Assembly: GCA_026193675.1 (NCBI GenBank)
Contig: JAPHSO010000203.1
Location: 1 to 10,970, forward strand
DNA from: Gammaproteobacteria bacterium
GTDB taxonomy: Bacteria; Pseudomonadota; Gammaproteobacteria; Thiohalomonadales; Thiohalomonadaceae
Reading direction: 5' to 3'
Length of the DNA: 10,970 nucleotides
The notes beneath the pieces were generated by a model. The model searched no databases and was not told where the DNA came from. It saw only the letters and a program-made list of their open reading frames with translations. This document shows, in pieces, positions 7,325 through 10,970 of this stretch. Position 1 is the stretch's first letter. Every line of letters starts with the position of its first letter. The translations under genes and the position numbers were made by a program.

Positions 7325-8583
7325 CAGTGATCCTCTGCCATACCGTTGGCAACCATTGCATCTTTAGCCGCATAGACCATATTGGGATTTCCGCAGGCAT
7401 ACATCTCAAAACCGGCAAGTGAGGTGAAGTCTGCCGCGGCTGAATCCTGAACATGCCCTGTGCGCCCCTTCCAGCCATCTCCACCCTTTGAGAGCACCGG
7501 ACGATAATGAATATCGCTGTGCTGACGATCCCACTCTTTGGCAAGTGAATCGAGATAGAGGTTATCTTCGTTATCCCCCCCCCAGTAGATATAGATAGGT
7601 CGCTGAGATTTCTCGGCAATCAGGTGCTCGACAATTCCCTTAATCGGTCCAAAGCCGGTGCCTGTTGCCAGCATCACCATTGGGCGTTCTGAATCTTCAC
7701 GCACAAAGAAGCTGCCCATAGGACCTTCGATTCGCAACATATCCCCAACCCGCATCTCATTAAAAAGTCTCTCGGTGAACTTTCCACCCTCGACATGGCG
7801 AATGTGGAACTCTAGCAGCTCATCATCATGGGGGGCATTGGCGATTGAGAAGGCTCGGCGCACCCCATCTTCACAAAGAAACTCGACATATTGCCCTGCC
7901 AGAAACTGCATGCGACTCTCTTCAGGCAGCTTGAGACCCAGACGCATCACATCGCCACCGAGGTTCTCCATCAGCGCAATCTTGGCTGGGAACTGCTCCA
8001 CCTTGATCTCAGTTGCCGACTCAATCAAATTAATATCGAGCAGCAGATCACCTTTCGGTTTAGCCACGCAGGTGAGGATCATTCCACCGCTCTGTTCACT
8101 ATCGGTAAGACCTCGGACTTCGTTGTCATAGGTCACTTCACCTGCGATTAATTGACCTTTACAGGCACCACAGGCGCCACCACGACATCCATAGGGAAGC
8201 GCCAGACCCTCACGCAGTGCAGCATCAAGAATGGTCTCACCACTCTCAACCTCAAACGCCTTGCCACTCTGGGCCAGCGTAACTTTTGAAACTGCCGCTG
8301 ATGGTGGAAGTTCAATCTCAGCCTCGATAGTGACATCACCTTTAGTCTTGGCGACACAACTGAGAGTGTAGCCCTCTGCTGCATCCTCTTCACTCAGAGC
8401 CATCGGATCATCATCGTAGTAGATCTCACCGGAGGTCACCTTACATTTACAGGCACCACAGGCACCGCCCTTGCAGCCGTGAGGCAGCGCCACACCCTGA
8501 CCAAGTGCCGCATCCAGGATGGTATCACCCTCATTAACGGTAATTTCTACACCACTTGGATCGACTTGAACGGTATGACTCAT
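7285..8583 (-). CDS. NAD(P)H:acceptor oxidoreductase with two tandem [2Fe-2S] ferredoxin domains and a flavin reductase module
   Basis: The 432-residue protein has three parts. Ferredoxin domain 1 (about 1-92) has cluster cysteines C37, C42, C45 and C76; domain 2 (about 97-187) has C133, C138, C141 and C172. Both show CX4CX2CX30C. A ferredoxin-reductase module follows, with an FAD part (about 195-295; RAFS at 243-246, GPMGSF at 287-292) and an NAD(P) part (about 300-425; GTGFGP at 308-313, YACG at 395-398). Relatives with one ferredoxin domain are often called CDP-6-deoxy-delta-3,4-glucoseen reductase or phenol hydroxylase-like reductase; these are normally about 340 residues. Electrons would pass from NAD(P)H through FAD to the clusters and on to an unknown cytosolic partner. 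No oxygenase, ubiD or deoxysugar gene is nearby to name it. The ATG has GAGAGG at 8593-8598. The 3' end overlaps hemY by 40 nt, and the gene has its own promoter and a likely operator. Confidence 0.92.
   Translation of the reverse strand: MSHTVQVDPSGVEITVNEGDTILDAALGQGVALPHGCKGGACGACKCKVTSGEIYYDDDPMALSEEDAAEGYTLSCVAKTKGDVTIEAEIELPPSAAVSKVTLAQSGKAFEVESGETILDAALREGLALPYGCRGGACGACKGQLIAGEVTYDNEVRGLTDSEQSGGMILTCVAKPKGDLLLDINLIESATEIKVEQFPAKIALMENLGGDVMRLGLKLPEESRMQFLAGQYVEFLCEDGVRRAFSIANAPHDDELLEFHIRHVEGGKFTERLFNEMRVGDMLRIEGPMGSFFVREDSERPMVMLATGTGFGPIKGIVEHLIAEKSQRPIYIYWGGDNEDNLYLDSLAKEWDRQHSDIHYRPVLSKGGDGWKGRTGHVQDSAAADFTSLAGFEMYACGNPNMVYAAKDAMVANGMAEDHCYSDAFEFAAPSE
7575..7583 (-). repeat. Nine-base homopolymer (G9 on the coding strand) inside the reductase gene
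   Basis: A run of nine C on the given strand reads as TGG GGG GGG GAT in the reductase, encoding W334-G335-G336-D337 in the NAD(P)-binding half. The frame is intact on both sides and the protein reads normally to its end. Runs of this length are prone to slippage in replication and to sequencing error. Confidence 0.9.
8023..8583 (-). repeat. Tandem duplication of a [2Fe-2S] ferredoxin domain within one gene
   Basis: Residues 16-84 and 112-180 of the reductase align without any gap at an offset of exactly 96 residues. By hand count about 37 of 69 positions are identical, including TILDAAL, GGACGACK and CVAK-KGD. All four cluster cysteines are kept in both copies with the same spacing. Copy 1 alone has an extra cysteine, C47, two residues after the third ligand. 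The linker between copies (about 85-111) is short and shows no motif. Confidence 0.88.
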
Positions 8584-8592
8584 GCTGCTGTG

Positions 8593-8598
8593 CCTCTC
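8593..8598 (-). promoter_or_regulatory. Ribosome binding site of the tandem-ferredoxin reductase
   Basis: GAGAGG on the minus strand ends 9 nt before ATG 8583-8581. No other start codon lies in frame between it and the inferred transcription start, so it fixes the start. Confidence 0.7.
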
Positions 8599-8628
8599 AA
8601 AGACTCTATTTATTTAGTTAAAGGGAAC

Positions 8629-8653
8629 TATCCCGACAAATTTAGTCGGTTAT
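8629..8653 (-). promoter_or_regulatory. Candidate IscR type 1-like operator upstream of the reductase
   Basis: The core is a 5-bp inverted repeat, CCGAC (8633-8637) and GTCGG (8645-8649), around an A/T-only centre. Read on the minus strand, the 25-nt site begins ATAACCGACTAAA and continues TTTGTCGGGATA. Compared from memory with the E. coli IscR type 1 consensus (ATASYYGACTRWWWYAGTCRRSTAT), about 20 of 25 positions fit. The half-site nearer the promoter is almost complete; the mismatches are mainly in the outer part of the other half. The site abuts TATAAT and covers the likely transcription start near 8645, a placement that fits repression. The regulator itself is not in the window, so IscR is inferred from motif and from the iron-sulfur nature of the gene. 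Confidence 0.5.
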
Positions 8654-8680
8654 TATACATATATATACTAGTGATAGTAA
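8652..8680 (-). promoter_or_regulatory. Probable sigma-70 promoter of the reductase gene
   Basis: A perfect -10 element, TATAAT, lies on the minus strand at 8657-8652. With 17-bp spacing the -35 position reads TTACTA (8680-8675), only three of six matches to TTGACA. The surroundings are A/T-rich (a TATATATA tract lies in the spacer). Transcription would start near 8645, leaving a leader of about 60 nt. A weak -35 would suit an activator-dependent or repressor-controlled promoter. Confidence 0.6.
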
Positions 8681-8712
8681 CTACTATTCAGTAATCTGTA
8701 ACGCTTACGCTG

Positions 8713-8750
8713 AAAATAATGCACTCATTTGGTGCCCGTCAGAGGTGCAT
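8713..8750 (-). terminator. Weak candidate terminator after mutM
   Basis: On the minus strand, 22 nt after the mutM stop, ATGCAC (8750-8745) can pair with GTGCAT (8724-8719) and is followed by TATTTT. The loop is 20 nt and the stem only 6 bp, so this is weaker than the terminator proposed inside hemY. The remaining mutM-reductase intergenic sequence between here and the promoter shows no gene. Confidence 0.3.
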
Positions 8751-8771
8751 CGGTTCGTGACCATCAGAACA

Positions 8772-9611
8772 CTATCTCTGGCAGGCAGAACAATAAAATG
8801 TGGCACGCTGCCCCTGGAGAATCTTTTTAATCGGTTTTGAGCAACCAATACAGGGCTCACCCTCCCTGCCATAAACCTGCAGCTCCTGACTGAAGTAGCC
8901 CGGTTTACCATCACCACCGACAAAATCTTTGAGCGTTGTTCCGCCCGCAGCAATCGCCGAATTAAGAACTGACTTAATCGCGTTGACCAGTCTCTGCAAT
9001 CGTTTGCGACTGATCCGCCCCGCCTCTCGACGCGGATCGATGCCTGCCACATAGAGCGCCTCATTGGCATAGATATTACCGACACCGACCACCACGCTCT
9101 GCTCCATGAGATGGAGCTTGATCGCCTTGGCCCGGCTCCGACTCTTCTCTACCAGATAGTCGATATCAAATTGCTCAGAGAGTGGCTCAGGTCCAAGGTG
9201 GTTCAGTAGTTTGTGTTCAATGGGATCTCCCTCATGCCAGAGAAATGCACCGAAGCGGCGTGGATCGCTATAGCGCATCAATTTGGCACTCTTCCCTTTG
9301 CCAAAGCGGATATCGATATGGTCATGCTTCTGCAGCGGCTCATCAACTGTGGTGATTCGCAGAGAGCCGGACATCCCAAGATGAACAATCAGTGTCCCGC
9401 AAACAGCGCTGCGTCGCTTGAATTGAAACAGCAGATATTTAGCGCGTCGCTCTATTGATGAGAGACGAGCCCCCTTTAGCTTCTCAGATAGATCTGTCGG
9501 AACCGGCCAACGCAGTTTCGGCTGCCGTACCTCGATCCCGGTGACCTGCTCACCAAGCAGATGTGGTGTTACGCCCCGTCGAGTTGTCTCAACCTCTGGT
9601 AGCTCCGGCAT
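8772..9611 (-). CDS. mutM: Formamidopyrimidine-DNA glycosylase (Fpg/MutM)
   Basis: This base-excision repair enzyme removes 8-oxoguanine and formamidopyrimidines from DNA and cuts the strand by beta,delta-elimination. At 279 residues it has normal family length. The N-terminus MPELPEVET supplies the catalytic proline (P2) and E3 and E6; K58 (RRAKYLL) is the conserved active-site lysine. The H2TH motif is VVVGVGNIYANEALY. The C-terminal zinc finger has C254, C257, C274 and C277 (CX2CX16CX2C), with the conserved Arg in QRATFYC. All key residues are present, so it should be active. The ATG shares its A with the stop of the DUF4340 gene (TAATG), and a perfect AGGAGG lies at 9622-9627 inside that gene, pointing to coupled translation. 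It is followed by the separately promoted reductase. Confidence 0.98.
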   Translation of the reverse strand: MPELPEVETTRRGVTPHLLGEQVTGIEVRQPKLRWPVPTDLSEKLKGARLSSIERRAKYLLFQFKRRSAVCGTLIVHLGMSGSLRITTVDEPLQKHDHIDIRFGKGKSAKLMRYSDPRRFGAFLWHEGDPIEHKLLNHLGPEPLSEQFDIDYLVEKSRSRAKAIKLHLMEQSVVVGVGNIYANEALYVAGIDPRREAGRISRKRLQRLVNAIKSVLNSAIAAGGTTLKDFVGGDGKPGYFSQELQVYGREGEPCIGCSKPIKKILQGQRATFYCSACQR

Positions 9612-10507
9612 TAAAGTGTCGCCTCCTGATCGAGCGACTGAGTCTTTGGTTGAGGAGGAAGGAGAAGTGCCTCCCGTTGCGGACCGCTCAGATGATATTC
9701 GATACCTAAATCAGGGCGTTGTAAAATCAGGCCATCATGCTGATCGGCGATGCTCCAGCGCAGCTTCTCACCCGATCGCAGGGTGACCACCACCTCACCA
9801 AATTCTGAATCGGTCATACCGATAGGTTCGATATCGACACTGCTGGCATAGCGCCACTGATCAATCCACTGGGCAATCAGATCGCCATTTAGCTCATCCA
9901 TCTCCTTAAGCTCACTATTGAACGGTTCAGCCTGCCATCCGGCCTCTGTCAGCTGAATCTGATATTCGGGTAGTGTAATAGAGGCGAGCAGTGCTCCATC
10001 AGGAATAAGTTTGGAATCGATAAAGTTGGTGTAGCGACTCGCAATCGGATAAAAGGCGCTATCCTTGATGGTCAGAACCTCATCGCCAAGTTGCAGATAG
10101 CGATAGGTGTTGAGTGGTGTCTGCGAGCCAAATGTCAGCCGTTGTTCACCATTCAGGATCAATTCAACCTGCGGATTATCGAGCCCATAACTGGCAAGTT
10201 TATCCCGCCTGAGAGCAAATCGATTGGTTGGCTCCTGCTGCAGGATCTTCAGGACCGACTCGACCTTATGGTGGTTGGCCCTAACCTGCAGCGGTTCAAC
10301 CATCTGCCAGTTTTGCTGAGAGTCCCGCTTTAGCAGCACCGACTTTTGTAACCGGTTATTAATTGTGATCTCATTGACCTCATCGGCACTCAATGAGAGT
10401 AGTTTTATCGGCTCCGGTCTGCTTTCCACTCCCGGCTCATAGAGGGTAATCATCAGCAGTGCGATTACAGCACCCAGTAGCAGCAGGTTGATGGTTGAGC
10501 GTTTCAT
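9611..10507 (-). CDS. DUF4340 domain-containing membrane-anchored protein
   Basis: The product is 298 residues. A basic N-terminus (MKRS) and one hydrophobic segment (about 5-22, INLLLLGAVIALLMITLY) form a signal anchor; the rest should be outside the inner membrane. The beta-rich remainder has features of DUF4340: an opening like LLSLSADEVNEITI, a segment WQMVEPLQVRANHHKVESVLKIL, ASYGLDNPQVELIL, and Y-T-N-F-I-D-S-K. DUF4340 genes usually sit beside GldG-like ABC-transporter genes, as here, and their function is unknown; an accessory role in that export system is inferred. I chose ATG 10507 because it places the membrane helix at the N-terminus. An in-frame GTG at 10561 would add 18 residues overlapping the upstream gene and lacks support. 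No good Shine-Dalgarno precedes the ATG, which lies 16 nt after the upstream stop, so reinitiation is likely. Confidence 0.85.
   Translation of the reverse strand: MKRSTINLLLLGAVIALLMITLYEPGVESRPEPIKLLSLSADEVNEITINNRLQKSVLLKRDSQQNWQMVEPLQVRANHHKVESVLKILQQEPTNRFALRRDKLASYGLDNPQVELILNGEQRLTFGSQTPLNTYRYLQLGDEVLTIKDSAFYPIASRYTNFIDSKLIPDGALLASITLPEYQIQLTEAGWQAEPFNSELKEMDELNGDLIAQWIDQWRYASSVDIEPIGMTDSEFGEVVVTLRSGEKLRWSIADQHDGLILQRPDLGIEYHLSGPQREALLLPPQPKTQSLDQEATL
9622..9627 (-). promoter_or_regulatory. Strong Shine-Dalgarno of mutM within the DUF4340 gene
   Basis: AGGAGG on the minus strand lies 10 nt before ATG 9611-9609, inside the last codons of the upstream gene. Together with the TAATG stop-start junction it supports translational coupling and fixes the mutM start. 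Confidence 0.75.
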
Positions 10508-10523
10508 TATAAAATGATGCCAA

Positions 10524-10970
10524 CTAGCGCTGACGGCGTCGGAGCCAGATCCAGACACCACTACCCAGCAGCAGGCCAGGTATCAAAATCAGAAAACCGA
10601 AGCCAAAGAGGATGGCAAGATTTGGGGTCAGCTGCAGATTGATGTCGGGCGCCACCTTGGGTGGAATGGAAATCAGCTCATCATCAAAACTGAGCCAGTT
10701 GAGAAGCCGATCACCCAGCTCCTGGTTGGCACCATTGCCAAGGTAGGCGTTACTGATAAAGTCTCCATCGCCAATCACTGCAATGCGCTGACTTGTCGAT
10801 GCCGTTTCAGTGCCACTTTGATCGCCACGTTCCACACTTCGCTCCAGTAGCACTCCAATATTTAGAGGCCCCTGCTGGTCACTCTCCGCATCAAACTGAA
10901 TCATCCCTTGAAGCGGTTGATGTTCTGACCAACTGCGCTCAAGTGACTGTAGGAAAGGGATTGCCTGCCA
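10524..10970 (-). CDS. GldG-like ABC-transporter auxiliary protein, C-terminal part (5' end outside window)
   Basis: The frame is open through the right edge, so only the last 148 residues are visible; the first ATG (10904) is internal. The visible part holds a RIAVIGDGDFISNAYLGNG segment followed by ELGDRLLNWLS, typical of the C-terminal end of GldG/DUF4350-type periplasmic proteins of ABC systems named after Flavobacterium gliding genes. A closing transmembrane helix (LAILFGFGFLILIPGLLLGSGVWIW, given in part) and a basic cytoplasmic tail (LRRRQR) follow. In gammaproteobacteria such genes accompany an ATP-binding protein and a permease, which would lie outside the window to the right. Gliding is not implied. 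The stop is 16 nt before the DUF4340 start, so the two, together with mutM, form one unit. Confidence 0.82.
   Translation of the reverse strand, partial: WQAIPFLQSLERSWSEHQPLQGMIQFDAESDQQGPLNIGVLLERSVERGDQSGTETASTSQRIAVIGDGDFISNAYLGNGANQELGDRLLNWLSFDDELISIPPKVAPDINLQLTPNLAILFGFGFLILIPGLLLGSGVWIWLRRRQR

Noticed and set aside
7336..7351. TGCCA/TGGCA hairpin just after the hemY stop as its terminator
   Set aside because: The stem is 5 bp and the following sequence (ACCATTGCATC) has no T-tract; it is also coding sequence of the reductase.
7285..8583. CDP-6-deoxy-delta-3,4-glucoseen reductase or phenol hydroxylase reductase as a specific function
   Set aside because: These are generic labels for the fold; there is no deoxysugar or oxygenase gene in the window and the second ferredoxin domain sets the protein apart.
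8633..8649. CCGAC/GTCGG inverted repeat as a Rho-independent terminator
   Set aside because: No T-run follows on the minus strand, and on the plus strand only a short mixed TTATTATA follows, with no plus-strand gene ending nearby. Its position over a promoter start fits an operator better.
1..10970. CRISPR arrays, insertion sequences, tRNA genes, phage or defence genes
   Set aside because: No direct-repeat arrays, transposase motifs, terminal inverted repeats, tRNA-like cloverleaf or GTTCRA arms were found, and there is almost no intergenic space.

Overview
The window is ordinary chromosomal DNA, about 98% coding and close to balanced in base composition, from a gammaproteobacterium. The evidence is the gene set: EnvC with the LytM-domain changes typical of the group, a Ctp protease followed by a YibQ-like deacetylase, and the gammaproteobacterial hemC-hemD-hemX-hemY order. 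The genus cannot be read from the sequence. A free-living or symbiotic sulfur-oxidising lineage is possible but is only a guess.

Left block (2-7324, all on +). It opens with the C-terminal part of envC, cut by the window edge. Next come a C-terminal processing protease (ctpA), a YibQ-like secreted polysaccharide deacetylase, a DJ-1/YajL family protein, hemC, hemD, hemX and hemY. From ctpA to hemY no gap exceeds 27 nt and three junctions overlap, so cell-wall maintenance, a carbonyl-stress type protein and the porphobilinogen-to-uroporphyrinogen III steps of heme synthesis probably share a transcript. The only room for a local promoter is the 90 nt before ctpA.

Right block (7285-10970, all on -). 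Read in the direction of transcription, the end of a GldG-like ABC-transporter auxiliary protein (cut by the window edge) is followed by a DUF4340 membrane-anchored protein, then mutM (Fpg DNA glycosylase) coupled to it by a TAATG junction. After a 188-nt intergenic region comes an NAD(P)H flavin reductase with two plant-type [2Fe-2S] ferredoxin domains in tandem. The reductase and hemY converge and their coding sequences overlap by 40 nt. A plausible intrinsic terminator for the reductase lies inside the end of hemY.

The most interesting part is the reductase and its control region. The two ferredoxin modules align without a gap at an offset of exactly 96 residues, ahead of a single FAD/NAD(P) reductase module. 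A perfect TATAAT -10 element precedes the gene, and directly over the inferred transcription start sits a near-palindrome resembling an IscR type 1 operator. This suggests an iron-sulfur-responsive, two-cluster electron-transfer enzyme of unknown partner. Other points of note are a possible AUU start for hemX and a nine-G run inside the reductase gene.
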